In this document: one piece after another, positions 1 to 7,970 of the stretch | Layout of the letters: every line of letters begins with the position of its first letter | Position numbering within the stretch: the stretch's first letter is position 1 | Source of the DNA: Gammaproteobacteria bacterium | GTDB taxonomy: Bacteria > Pseudomonadota > Gammaproteobacteria > SZUA-229 | Length of the DNA stretch: 37,493 nucleotides | Assembly (NCBI GenBank): GCA_029882395.1 | Contig: JAOUKT010000033.1 | Coordinates: 1 to 37,493, forward strand | Reading direction: 5' to 3' | Translations under genes and position numbers: made by a program | The notes under the pieces: model-generated | The model's input: the letters and a program-made list of their open reading frames with translations, nothing else | Database searches by the model: none | What the model was told of the DNA's origin: nothing

Positions 1-175
1 ATGCGAACAAGACATCGCTGCAGGCTTTGTAGTCCGGGTCTTCTTCTTGCTTGAGCCAGTCGCTGACCTGCTCACGGGTGACTTCAACGCCGGCTTCGGC
101 AAATAGGGCAATCATTTTTGTATCATTAAAATCAAAGCTGTAGCGGAGTCGTCTTAGAATATCGTTATTGATCAC
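1..175 (-). CDS. yehS: YehS-like DUF1456 protein, N-terminal part (cut by window edge)
   Basis: The reading frame starts at a GTG with an AGGAA-type ribosome binding site about seven bases upstream and runs off the left edge after 58 residues. The visible part begins VINNDILRRLRYSF, continues with DFNDTKMIALFAEAGVEV and reaches VSDWLKQEEDPDYKAC, which matches the repeated helical unit of the DUF1456/YehS family. The family has no established biochemical function. The C-terminal half is outside the window. The GTG start is favoured because it gives the usual short leader before the LRRLRY segment. Confidence 0.75.
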   Translation of the reverse strand, partial: MINNDILRRLRYSFDFNDTKMIALFAEAGVEVTREQVSDWLKQEEDPDYKACSDVLFA

Positions 176-277
176 ATTATTTTCCTGATTTGCGAATTGG
201 CGGCCGTATAAAACCTGGGCTGAATTTTAGCAGACAACATAGCCATTCTGAATGTTTTCCCCGGCTAAATTTTAATG

Positions 278-913
278 CTAACTTTTAAAAGCAAATTTAG
301 GCAGACTGATGTTGTATCGTATCGCCAGCATGCGGCCGATAAAGATAAAAAGCCCGGCCAGCAACGCCGCCACGGTGACGTCCAGCTGGATATATATCAG
401 GCTGATAAACAACAGAGAACCGCTCCAGGACACCGTCGCATAAAGCGGGCTTCTGAAAACAACCGGTGTCTCGTTACACAATATATCACGAAAAATACCG
501 CCCATTGTGCCGGTCATAACGCCCATAAAACTTGCCACTAACCAGGGCGCACCGAACATCAGCGAGACCAGTGTGCCCGCTATGGCAAACGTTGCCAGCC
601 CCGCTGCATCCGGAATCAGGAAAAAACGCGGTGAAATAATCACTAAGCGCGCGGTCAGGAACATTGCGATGGCACTGACTACGGAAGCGATAAAAAATAT
701 CTGCTCCCGAATCCAGAAGACTTCCCGGTCCAGCAGCATATCCCGCATTGAACCGCCACCCAGCCCGGTTGCGATGGCAATGATGGCCACACCAAAAAGA
801 TCAAACTGCTTGAAGCCGGCTTTCAACACTGCCGACGCCGATGAGACGATAACCGCTATCAGTGTTATCCAGTACAGATTATTAAGTAATTCGGGAGTGG
901 GTGAAAGATTCAT
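278..913 (-). CDS. Trimeric intracellular cation (TRIC/UPF0126) family membrane protein
   Basis: A 211-residue, almost wholly hydrophobic protein with about seven membrane segments. It carries the two pseudo-symmetric signatures of the UPF0126/TRIC family, GGSMRDML near residues 53-60 and GGIFRDIL near 138-145, which fit the two inverted three-helix repeats of prokaryotic TRIC channels. Family knowledge suggests a potassium- or other monovalent-cation-permeable channel in the inner membrane, although the E. coli relatives (YadS, YicG) have also been discussed as possible small-molecule transporters. It lies 63 bases downstream of the ROK kinase gene on the same strand, probably in one transcript. 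Length is typical. Substrate is unknown. Confidence 0.85.
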   Translation of the reverse strand: MNLSPTPELLNNLYWITLIAVIVSSASAVLKAGFKQFDLFGVAIIAIATGLGGGSMRDMLLDREVFWIREQIFFIASVVSAIAMFLTARLVIISPRFFLIPDAAGLATFAIAGTLVSLMFGAPWLVASFMGVMTGTMGGIFRDILCNETPVVFRSPLYATVSWSGSLLFISLIYIQLDVTVAALLAGLFIFIGRMLAIRYNISLPKFAFKS

Positions 914-976
914 AAAACGCCATTATTATTTGTTATTATTGTTTAAAAAACGTCGCTTGCAGATGCCGACTTGCTC

Positions 977-1876
977 TCACCATAACCAGGCAGCCCCTCT
1001 GACACCGCTGGAGTCACCATACCTGGGGGCTACGATGGGTGTATCCACCACATCAGAAAATACATATTCGGCTAATAGTTTGGGCACGTTTTGATAAAGC
1101 CGCGTCACGTTCGACATGCCGCCGCCAAGTACAATCACATCCGGGTCGAGTATATTGATCACGCTGGCAAGACTGCGCGCCATTCTGTCTTCGTATCGCA
1201 GCAGGGTCGCTTCTGCTCTTTCAAAGCCTAAGGCCGATAACTCTACTATTTGTTCGGCATTCATTTTATCACCGCCGTGTAATAAATGATCGCGGCTTAT
1301 TCCGGGCCCCGAGAGATAGGTTTCAATGCAGCCTTTTTTCCCGCAGTAACATTCGGGCCCGGCTAGCTCGGCTTTACTGGGCCATGGCAGCGGGTTATGC
1401 CCCCATTCACCACCAATGGCATGCCGACCGGTTAAGACATTTTGATTAATCACCACGCCACCGCCGGTGCCGGTGCCGACGATCACACCAAACACCACTT
1501 TGCTGCCGGCGGCGGCGCCGTCTACCGCTTCAGATAAGGCAAAACAATTGGCATCGTTGGCGATTCTGATTTCACGCCCCAGCAATGACACCAGGTCTTT
1601 GTTCACCGGCTTGCCGTTCATGCAAACGGTATTGGAATTTTTTAACAAACCCGTCGCCGGTGAAATAGCCCCTGGTGTACATATTCCGATACTGGCGACA
1701 TCATTCAGGCCGTCTTCTACTTCTTCAACCAGATCAGCTACCGTCAGCAATATCTTTTGGTAGTCATCTTTAGGTGTGCTGACTCGCTGGCGGGCTATTT
1801 CTTCACCCTGCTGATTGAGGGCTATGATTTCAATCTTGGTCCCACCCAGATCAACGCCAATACGATACTTGTTCAT
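977..1876 (-). CDS. ROK-family sugar kinase (Mak/NagK-like)
   Basis: A 299-residue cytosolic kinase. The N-terminal phosphate-binding motif DLGGTK is at residues 9-14, the catalytic Asp is in NDANC (Asp108), and GTGTGGG near 134-140 belongs to the ATP site. A ROK zinc site is visible: His160 in GGEWGHNPLP, then Cys176, Cys178 and Cys183 in CYCGKKGC, followed by IETYLSG. This pattern is shared by fructo(manno)kinase Mak and N-acetylglucosamine kinase NagK, so the sugar cannot be fixed by eye; GEWGHNPLPWP resembles fructokinase more. It would phosphorylate a free hexose or amino sugar with ATP. The gene starts 57 bases beyond the end of the cobalamin adenosyltransferase gene and is probably cotranscribed with it; no functional link is obvious. 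Confidence 0.85.
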   Translation of the reverse strand: MNKYRIGVDLGGTKIEIIALNQQGEEIARQRVSTPKDDYQKILLTVADLVEEVEDGLNDVASIGICTPGAISPATGLLKNSNTVCMNGKPVNKDLVSLLGREIRIANDANCFALSEAVDGAAAGSKVVFGVIVGTGTGGGVVINQNVLTGRHAIGGEWGHNPLPWPSKAELAGPECYCGKKGCIETYLSGPGISRDHLLHGGDKMNAEQIVELSALGFERAEATLLRYEDRMARSLASVINILDPDVIVLGGGMSNVTRLYQNVPKLLAEYVFSDVVDTPIVAPRYGDSSGVRGAAWLW

Positions 1877-1933
1877 AATTTTCCCTAAACGGTCCTTTAT
1901 ATAGTCACGCTGTATAGTTAAGCTCTGGCCCGC

Positions 1934-2488
1934 TTATGTCTGTGTCCTGCCCTTTTGCCAGTAAATTTCAGCCACGCCATCATCCACACAAGCCTGCCTG
2001 GCAATCACAAATAGCAGATCGGATAAGCGATTGATAAAAGCCAGGGCCTGACTATTCAGTGCCTGTACTTTGTTCAGGCTAACCAGGCTGCGTTCCACGC
2101 GACGGCAAACAGCCCGTGAGATATGCGCCAGTGCTGCCGTGCGGCTGCCGCCGGGTAAAATAAATTCATCCAGCGGTGCTAATTTTTCATTTAACTGGTC
2201 AAGATAGTTTTCGAGAGAAGTCACGTGAGCGGCTTCGATGGCCTGATATGCCGGCAATGTCAGTTCAGCACCCAGATCAAATAATATATGCTGGATGCGA
2301 TTGAGCTGGTCTTTTAACGCCAGGTTGACGGTTTCCACCGCCAGTAAACCAATTTGTGAATTCAGTTCATCAACATCACCGATGGCAGCCACTTTGATAT
2401 CGTCTTTGGCAACTCTTGAGCCATCGGCCATGCCGGTTTCGCCTTTATCACCGGTTTTGGTATAGATTTTACTTAATCGGTATCCCAT
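1934..2488 (-). CDS. PduO-type cob(I)alamin adenosyltransferase
   Basis: A 184-residue protein of the ATP:cob(I)alamin adenosyltransferase family (PduO/MMAB type). The N-terminal ATP-binding stretch reads YTKTGDKGETGMADGSRV (about residues 9-26). Family helices appear later as GDVDELNSQIGLL, HISRAVCRRVERSLV and NRLSDLLFVIAR, which carry the conserved Arg/Glu residues of the trimer interface active site. It makes adenosylcobalamin from reduced cobalamin and ATP in the cytosol. Length is normal for the single-domain form. It is the first gene of the minus-strand group reading towards the left edge and diverges from the MoxR operon. Confidence 0.92.
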   Translation of the reverse strand: MGYRLSKIYTKTGDKGETGMADGSRVAKDDIKVAAIGDVDELNSQIGLLAVETVNLALKDQLNRIQHILFDLGAELTLPAYQAIEAAHVTSLENYLDQLNEKLAPLDEFILPGGSRTAALAHISRAVCRRVERSLVSLNKVQALNSQALAFINRLSDLLFVIARQACVDDGVAEIYWQKGRTQT

Positions 2489-2604
2489 TTTGCTGTAACC
2501 GCCCTGCTGTATTATCTTCTCAGCTAAAAATTCATCTTAACAAGGGAACTAATGGCTGCCTAGTAGGACAAAGCTTATGTGGTTAAGTTATATCCTGCCA
2601 AAAC

Positions 2605-2657
2605 GCGGAACCAGACTCCCTCGCTGGTTCCGCACTTGGATATTTTAAAGTCTGGTT
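2605..2657. promoter_or_regulatory. Inverted repeat upstream of the moxR promoter with a third copy of the half-site
   Basis: GCGGAACCAG (2605-2614) and CTGGTTCCGC (2624-2633) form a perfect ten-base dyad around a nine-base centre. A further half-site, AGTCTGGTT at 2649-2657, complements AACCAGACT at 2609-2617, so two mutually exclusive pairings are possible. No T-run follows, and no plus-strand gene ends upstream, so a terminator is unlikely. The second half-site lies in the spacer of the likely promoter, which favours a protein-binding operator. The regulator is unknown. Confidence 0.45.
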
Positions 2658-2664
2658 ATAAAAT
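2636..2664 (+). promoter_or_regulatory. Predicted sigma-70 promoter of the MoxR/Bat operon
   Basis: TTGGAT at 2636-2641 and TAAAAT at 2659-2664 are separated by exactly 17 bases and lie about 80 bases ahead of the moxR start codon. Both boxes match the sigma-70 consensus in five of six positions or close to it. The moxR start itself has only a weak ribosome binding site. Confidence 0.5.
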
Positions 2665-2744
2665 ATAACGATTAAAATAAAAATTCGCTTTTTAACTTAT
2701 TGCTATAAGATAAGCATCAATAACCCAATTAATACAAACTAACT

Positions 2745-3704
2745 ATGTCTAATTTTCAGAAAATACAGCAATTAAAACAACACGTCGAACAACATATTAT
2801 TGGCCAGCAACACCTGGTCAATCGCCTGCTGATTGCTTTGCTGGCCGATGGCCACCTGCTGGTAGAAGGCGCTCCCGGGCTTGCCAAAACCCGCGCTATT
2901 AAAGTCCTGAGTGACGGCATTGAAGCCGACTTTCACCGCATTCAGTTTACACCCGACCTGCTGCCTTCTGATCTTACCGGCACTGAAATCTACCGGCCCC
3001 AGGATGCCAGCTTTGTTTTCCAGAAAGGCCCGTTGTTCCATAACCTGGTACTGGCCGATGAAATTAACCGTGCGCCGGCTAAAGTCCAGTCCGCTTTACT
3101 CGAAGCCATGGCCGAAAGGCAAATCACCGTTGGGGCAACCACCTACCCGTTACCACGCTTGTTTATGGTCATGGCCACCCAAAACCCGATAGAGCAGGAA
3201 GGCACCTATCCTTTACCCGAGGCCCAGCTCGATCGTTTCTTAATGCACGTTCGCATTGATTACCCTGATGCTGACTCTGAACGTAAAATTCTTAAACTGG
3301 CGCGCGGCGAAGCACACCACAAGGCCGCTGAATCGGTGGACAAAATCAGCGCCCAGGTATTGCTTGATGCGCGTGATGAAATTTTAGATATTCACATGGC
3401 CGACAATATCGAAAACTATTTACTCGAACTTATACTGAGTACACGTCAGCCCGAAAAATACGGCAAAGATTTACAAAAATGGCTGCAATACGGCGCCAGC
3501 CCCCGCGCCACTATCACACTGGACCGCTGCGCACGCGCTCATGCCTGGCTTGCCGGCAGGGATTTTGTCGGCCCCGATGATATCCAGGCAATGGCTTTTG
3601 ATGTACTGCGTCATCGTTTAATTTTAAGCTACGAAGCCGAGGCCGATGGTATCACTACCGACCGTTTTATTAATGAACTGGTTAATCGAATTGCCGTGCC
3701 CTGA
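2745..3704 (+). CDS. MoxR-family AAA+ ATPase
   Basis: A 319-residue cytosolic ATPase. The Walker A motif GAPGLAKT is at residues 42-49, Walker B LVLADE at 101-106 followed by INRAPAK, and the sensor region contains MATQNPIEQEGTYPLPEAQLDRF. The C-terminal lid domain follows the usual MoxR layout. MoxR ATPases act as chaperones that load or mature protein complexes, typically with VWA-domain partners encoded next door, as here. It is the first gene of a six-gene operon; its TGA stop shares one base with the next ATG, which implies translational coupling. Upstream of the ATG no strong Shine-Dalgarno sequence is seen. Confidence 0.95.
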   Translation: MSNFQKIQQLKQHVEQHIIGQQHLVNRLLIALLADGHLLVEGAPGLAKTRAIKVLSDGIEADFHRIQFTPDLLPSDLTGTEIYRPQDASFVFQKGPLFHNLVLADEINRAPAKVQSALLEAMAERQITVGATTYPLPRLFMVMATQNPIEQEGTYPLPEAQLDRFLMHVRIDYPDADSERKILKLARGEAHHKAAESVDKISAQVLLDARDEILDIHMADNIENYLLELILSTRQPEKYGKDLQKWLQYGASPRATITLDRCARAHAWLAGRDFVGPDDIQAMAFDVLRHRLILSYEAEADGITTDRFINELVNRIAVP

Positions 3705-4660
3705 TGTTTGCTTTTCGCTTCGATAAAAAAACAGCTGTTAAGGCTCCGCCCGAAAAAGCATTAAAGCGCAATGGTCTGGTCAGCATTAACCAACACAGCC
3801 TGATTCAGTGCCGGCATAAAGCCTCACAGCTTATTCTTTCAGCTGCAAAAATTAAAGCCATGCAAAGCGGTGCGTATTTGTCGTCTTTTCGTGGCCGCGG
3901 CATGGAGTTTAACGAGTCCCGCATTTACCAGCCCGGCGATGATATCCGCAGCATGGACTGGAAAGTAACCGCCAGAACCGGCACCGCCCACACCAAGGTC
4001 TTTTCAGAAGAAAAAGAACGGCCTGTTTTATGCTGGACAGATTTCCGCGAACCGATGCGCTTTGCCACCCACGGTGTGTTTAAATCTGTGATTGCAGCCA
4101 AAACCGCGGCCAGCATTGCATGGGCAGCCAATGCGCAGGGCGACAGGGTCGGCGGACTGGTTTTTTCAGAGCAGTCACATCACGAACTTAAACCCCGCCG
4201 CGGCAAAAGCAATGTGCTGCACTATATTAAACAGCTGGAACAGATTCAGCAGCTCAGTGATGACAGCAACGCACTCAACATCAGTGCCGAGCAGGCACTG
4301 GCCAGACTCAGGCGAGTGAGCAAACCCGGCAGCCTGGTCTTTTTAATCAGCGATTTTAGAAACATGGGCGAGCAGGCACTGTCGCATATCACGCAGTTAT
4401 CCCGCCATAATGACGTTGTCATGTTTTTCATTTATGACACGCTTGAAAAAAGCTTACCGGCGGATGGCCAGTATCTGATACAACACCGCGATAAAAAGCT
4501 TCGTTTCAGCACCCATGACCGGAGCCAGACACAATATCACCAGCATTTTGCTGATCGCCTGCAGTCATTGCAACAGTTTGCCCGCGCTCACCGGATTTCT
4601 TTTATTCAATGCAGCACCCAGCAAGACCCGCTGCAGCAACTTCAAAACGCTTACAAATAA
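3704..4660 (+). CDS. DUF58 domain protein of the MoxR/Bat cluster
   Basis: A 318-residue protein with the DUF58 signature: YLSSFRGRGMEFNESRIYQPGDDIRSMDW around residues 57-86, then KVTARTGTAHTKVFSEEKERP. The C-terminal half, with LVFLISDFRNM, resembles a degenerate von Willebrand A fold, which is normal for this family. No clear membrane segment is present, so it is likely cytosolic or membrane-peripheral. Function is only known by association: DUF58 genes almost always follow moxR and are thought to be clients or partners of the ATPase. It overlaps moxR by one base and is followed three bases later by the next start. Confidence 0.92.
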   Translation: MFAFRFDKKTAVKAPPEKALKRNGLVSINQHSLIQCRHKASQLILSAAKIKAMQSGAYLSSFRGRGMEFNESRIYQPGDDIRSMDWKVTARTGTAHTKVFSEEKERPVLCWTDFREPMRFATHGVFKSVIAAKTAASIAWAANAQGDRVGGLVFSEQSHHELKPRRGKSNVLHYIKQLEQIQQLSDDSNALNISAEQALARLRRVSKPGSLVFLISDFRNMGEQALSHITQLSRHNDVVMFFIYDTLEKSLPADGQYLIQHRDKKLRFSTHDRSQTQYHQHFADRLQSLQQFARAHRISFIQCSTQQDPLQQLQNAYK

Positions 4661-4663
4661 ACA

Positions 4664-5188
4664 ATGCAGACAGCCTCGCCACCACTCGAACTGAAAGACA
4701 TTCATTTACCTGATGCTGTTTCTTTATGGCCACCGGCTATCGGCTACTGGTTAGTACTGGGCCTTGTCATTGTTTGCATTATTATGTTTATCAGCATAAA
4801 AAAATTACGTCAAAGACGTCAGGTAAAAAGACTTGCCCTGACTGAACTGAACAAAATTAAAAAACAATTTAAAATCGATCACGATGAAAAAAAACTGGTC
4901 TCCGCTGTCTCCGAACTTTTACGCCGGGCAGCAATCAGCAGTTACCCTCGTTCCGATTGCGCCTCACTGACAGGTAATGACTGGCTTAAATGGCTGGACC
5001 AGCCGCTTTCAAAAGACAAACTCAATTTTACTGACGGCTCAGGTTATTTATTGACCGAGTTTATTTATTCCAAATCAGCCAAGGCTGATGATATCAATCA
5101 GCTGCTCAGTGTAAGCCAGCGCTGGTTAAAAACATTACCGGCTGTTAACAGTGCAACGCAACAGACCCAAGAGGCTCAGGCATCATGA
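4664..5188 (+). CDS. DUF4381 small membrane protein of the Bat cluster
   Basis: A 174-residue protein with one strong membrane helix (about residues 27-46, WLVLGLVIVCIIMFISI) followed by a basic, mostly helical cytosolic domain with KRLALTELNKIKKQF and a YPRSDCASLTGNDWLKWLD segment typical of DUF4381. The family is found only in MoxR/VWA operons and has no defined activity; an adaptor between the ATPase and the membrane VWA proteins is a reasonable guess. Its end overlaps the next start by four bases (ATGA), a coupling arrangement. Confidence 0.85.
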   Translation: MQTASPPLELKDIHLPDAVSLWPPAIGYWLVLGLVIVCIIMFISIKKLRQRRQVKRLALTELNKIKKQFKIDHDEKKLVSAVSELLRRAAISSYPRSDCASLTGNDWLKWLDQPLSKDKLNFTDGSGYLLTEFIYSKSAKADDINQLLSVSQRWLKTLPAVNSATQQTQEAQAS

Positions 5189-6174
5189 TACATTTTGACT
5201 GGGCCTGGTCATTTCTGGCACTGCCCTTACCTTATCTGGCCTATCTGTTGATACCGCCTGCACCGCGACAGAATGAAGCGCCTCTGCAGGTGCCTTTTAT
5301 GCAGGATTTTGAAAGTTACAGCACGGACAAAGTCCAGCGCTCCGGCAAACTCATTCTGTTGCTTGCGCTGCTGGCCTGGGCCTTGCTGGTGTTTGCTGCG
5401 GCTCGCCCGCAATGGCTGGGCGACCCGGTTGAGCTGCCGGTTAGCGGCCGTGACCTGATGCTGGCGGTGGATTTATCGGGTTCTATGGAAGTCGAAGATT
5501 TTCAGCTTAACGGCAGGCTGGTTGACCGCCTGAGCGCCACCAAAGCCGTTGCCAGTGAATTCATTCAGCGCCGTAACGGTGACCGTCTTGGCCTGATCCT
5601 GTTTGGTAAAAAAGCCTATTTGCAAAGCCCGCTGACCTTTGACAGGCAGACCGTCAGCACCTTGCTTAACGAGTCCGTGATTGGTCTGGCAGGAAAAGAA
5701 ACGGCCATCGGTGATGCGATTGGTCTTGCTGTTAAGCGGCTTGAAAAAGAGGCGGTTAACAGCCGGGTGTTGATTTTACTCACCGATGGCGCCAACACCG
5801 CCGGAGAAGTAGAGCCTTTAAAAGCCGCCGAATTAGCCAAACAATACCAGCTTAAAATTTACACCATCGGCATCGGTGCCGATGAAATGATTGTGCGCTC
5901 AATTTTTGGCTCGCGCCGGGTTAACCCTTCTGCCGATCTTGATGAGAAAACACTGTCGGCGATCGCCAGTGAAACCGGCGGCAAATATTTTCGTGCCCGT
6001 AACACCGAGCAATTAAACCAGATTTATCAGTTGCTCGATGAACTCGAACCGGTAGATAAAGAAACCCAGAGTTTCAGACCCACCACTGCGCTTTTTTACT
6101 GGCCATTATCGTTCTCACTGTTGCTGGCCGCTCTCATCGTTACGCTGCGCATCGCCAGCCGGGGCCGGATATGA
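5185..6174 (+). CDS. batA: BatA-like von Willebrand factor A membrane protein
   Basis: A 329-residue protein with two N-terminal membrane segments (about residues 8-24 and 56-74), a VWA domain and a C-terminal membrane helix (about 300-322). The metal-ion-dependent adhesion site reads DLSGS at 96-100, preceded by RDLMLAV, with the later TDGANT supplying the distal Asp. The fold would bind a divalent metal and a protein ligand. This matches BatA (aerotolerance) proteins. It overlaps the preceding gene and the next by four bases each. Gene symbol follows Bacteroides usage; the physiological role in this organism is not known. Confidence 0.9.
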   Translation: MIHFDWAWSFLALPLPYLAYLLIPPAPRQNEAPLQVPFMQDFESYSTDKVQRSGKLILLLALLAWALLVFAAARPQWLGDPVELPVSGRDLMLAVDLSGSMEVEDFQLNGRLVDRLSATKAVASEFIQRRNGDRLGLILFGKKAYLQSPLTFDRQTVSTLLNESVIGLAGKETAIGDAIGLAVKRLEKEAVNSRVLILLTDGANTAGEVEPLKAAELAKQYQLKIYTIGIGADEMIVRSIFGSRRVNPSADLDEKTLSAIASETGGKYFRARNTEQLNQIYQLLDELEPVDKETQSFRPTTALFYWPLSFSLLLAALIVTLRIASRGRI

Positions 6175-7970
6175 GTTTATTTCACTTTATCAGGCCAGAA
6201 TGGTTTCTTGCCGTGATTCCGCTTTTTATTCTTTACGCGTTATTGCAACGTTTACGCCTCCACAACAGAAGCTGGCAAAGTTTCTGTGACAAAGACCTGC
6301 TGCCTTATTTATTTGAGCAGACAGATGTCCAGCCGAAAAAACGCCCGCTTCATCTGCTTCTCATTAGCGGACTGATTGTGATTACAGCACTTGCCGGCCC
6401 CAGCTGGGAAAAACGACCACAGCCGGTTTTCAAAAAACAGTCGGCTTTAATCATCGTTCTCGATTTGTCCCGCTCGATGGATGCCAGCGACATCAAACCC
6501 AGCCGCTTAGGCCGTGCCATGCTCAAGGTCGAAGACATTTTAAAACGACGCAAAGAAGGCCAGACAGCGCTTATCGTTTACGCCGCCGATGCGTTTACGG
6601 TAACACCACTGACACAAGATGTTGGCACGATCTCTTCACAACTCAAAAGCATGAGCACGGCGATCATGCCGGCTCAGGGCAGCAATACGGCCAAAGCGAT
6701 TGAGCTGGCAGCGCAGTTATTTAAGCATACCTCTCAAACCAGTGGACATGTCATATTAATTACCGACGGTGTCAATGAGCAAGCCATTAGCACAACACAG
6801 GCCTTGCTTTCAGCTCACTACACGCTCTCTGTGCTGGGTGTCGGCACCGAGGCTGGCGCACCCATTCCTTTGGCCGATGGTGGCTTTTTTAAAGACAATA
6901 ATGGCGCGATTGTGGTGCCGAAACTGGAGGCGGATAAACTGCGCCAGCTGGCTCTGGCCGGTTCAGGTTCTTTTCGTTTATTGAGCGCAGATGACAGCGA
7001 TATTCAGCACCTGCTAGCCCCGCTCGAACGCCGCCTTGGCAATGCGCTGGATGCTGATGCCTCTGACACTGAGCAAAATGACGGCCTCTATACCGACAGC
7101 TGGTTTGAAGCTGGCCCCTGGTTATTACTGCTGGTATTGCCACTGGCGGCATTGGCTTTTCGCAAAGGCTATCTGTATCTGCTGCTGATTATGATCATGC
7201 CACACTCTGAGCCTGGCTACGCTTTTGAATTAAACAGCCTCTGGAAAAATGATAACCAGCAAGCCAGAGAATTACTCAATAACAATAAAGCTGGCGAAGC
7301 GGCTGCTCTGTTTTCAGATAAAAAATGGAAGGCGGCGGCAGAATATAAATCGGGGCAGTACAAACAGGCGCTGCAATCTTATCAGCAGCTGGATGCCTCA
7401 GACCCGGACACCTTATATAATATCGCCAACACTCAGGCGCAACTCGGCCAGCTTGATCAGGCACTGGAAAACTATAACAAGGTGATTGCCGCCGATCCAA
7501 ACCACAGTGATGCTAAATTTAACCGTGAGCTGATTGAGAAACAACAGCAAGAACAACAGAACGATAAGAGTAAAGACAGTAAGGACAGTAAGGACAGCAA
7601 AGACGGTAAAGATAATAAAGATAATAAAGATAATAATCAGGCGCAGGATAACGCCTCTGACAACCAGGACAATAAAGCGGCTAATGATAACAAACAGCAA
7701 GCCGAAAATAACGACAACGCTGAGCCGTCAGACAATAATGAAAACAGTGACAAGCCGCCTGCTGAGCCACAAGAAGAAAACAAACAAGCAGACGCTAAAG
7801 AACAGGCGGCTGATCAGCCAGCGCAAGACAGCCTGTCTAAAGAACAACAACAGGCCAATGAGCAATGGTTAAGACGCATCCCGGATGACCCGGGTGGTTT
7901 ATTAAGACGTAAATTCAAATATCAGTCAGAGCAAAGACAGAACTCAACTTCAGGTGAGCCGCAATGGTAA
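6171..7970 (+). CDS. BatB/BatC-like fusion: VWA domain plus TPR and acidic low-complexity tail
   Basis: A 599-residue protein. N-terminal membrane helices (about 10-27 and 60-76) precede a VWA domain with MIDAS DLSRS at 98-102 and a later ITDGVN. A second hydrophobic block of about residues 310-345 leads into tetratricopeptide repeats (AEYKSGQYKQALQSYQQLD and IANTQAQLGQLDQALENYNKV), then a long Lys/Asp/Asn/Glu/Gln-rich tail. In Bacteroides BatB and BatC are separate proteins; here the VWA and TPR parts are one chain, an arrangement common in Proteobacteria. The TPR part should be periplasmic if the second block spans the membrane. It overlaps the BatD gene by seven bases. Confidence 0.88.
   Translation: MSLFHFIRPEWFLAVIPLFILYALLQRLRLHNRSWQSFCDKDLLPYLFEQTDVQPKKRPLHLLLISGLIVITALAGPSWEKRPQPVFKKQSALIIVLDLSRSMDASDIKPSRLGRAMLKVEDILKRRKEGQTALIVYAADAFTVTPLTQDVGTISSQLKSMSTAIMPAQGSNTAKAIELAAQLFKHTSQTSGHVILITDGVNEQAISTTQALLSAHYTLSVLGVGTEAGAPIPLADGGFFKDNNGAIVVPKLEADKLRQLALAGSGSFRLLSADDSDIQHLLAPLERRLGNALDADASDTEQNDGLYTDSWFEAGPWLLLLVLPLAALAFRKGYLYLLLIMIMPHSEPGYAFELNSLWKNDNQQARELLNNNKAGEAAALFSDKKWKAAAEYKSGQYKQALQSYQQLDASDPDTLYNIANTQAQLGQLDQALENYNKVIAADPNHSDAKFNRELIEKQQQEQQNDKSKDSKDSKDSKDGKDNKDNKDNNQAQDNASDNQDNKAANDNKQQAENNDNAEPSDNNENSDKPPAEPQEENKQADAKEQAADQPAQDSLSKEQQQANEQWLRRIPDDPGGLLRRKFKYQSEQRQNSTSGEPQW
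7564..7637 (+). repeat. Low-complexity AAAGA/GATAAT-type coding repeat
   Basis: Inside the VWA-TPR gene the DNA repeats AAAGACAGT-like units and then three copies of AAAGATAAT, coding for a run of KDS, KDG and KDN triplets. The units are multiples of three bases, so gain or loss of a unit would change tail length without breaking the frame. Confidence 0.7.

Noticed and set aside
507..1094. 195-codon plus-strand frame across the TRIC and ROK kinase genes
   Set aside because: It is antisense to two well-supported genes and its product has no domain character.
7413..7700. 95-codon minus-strand hydrophobic frame
   Set aside because: Antisense of the same low-complexity repeat; the Ile/Val/Phe runs are an artefact of AT-rich repeats.
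7534..7872. 112-codon plus-strand frame rich in Thr, Lys, Arg and Ile
   Set aside because: It is the out-of-frame reading of the low-complexity tail of the VWA-TPR gene; the composition follows from the repeat.
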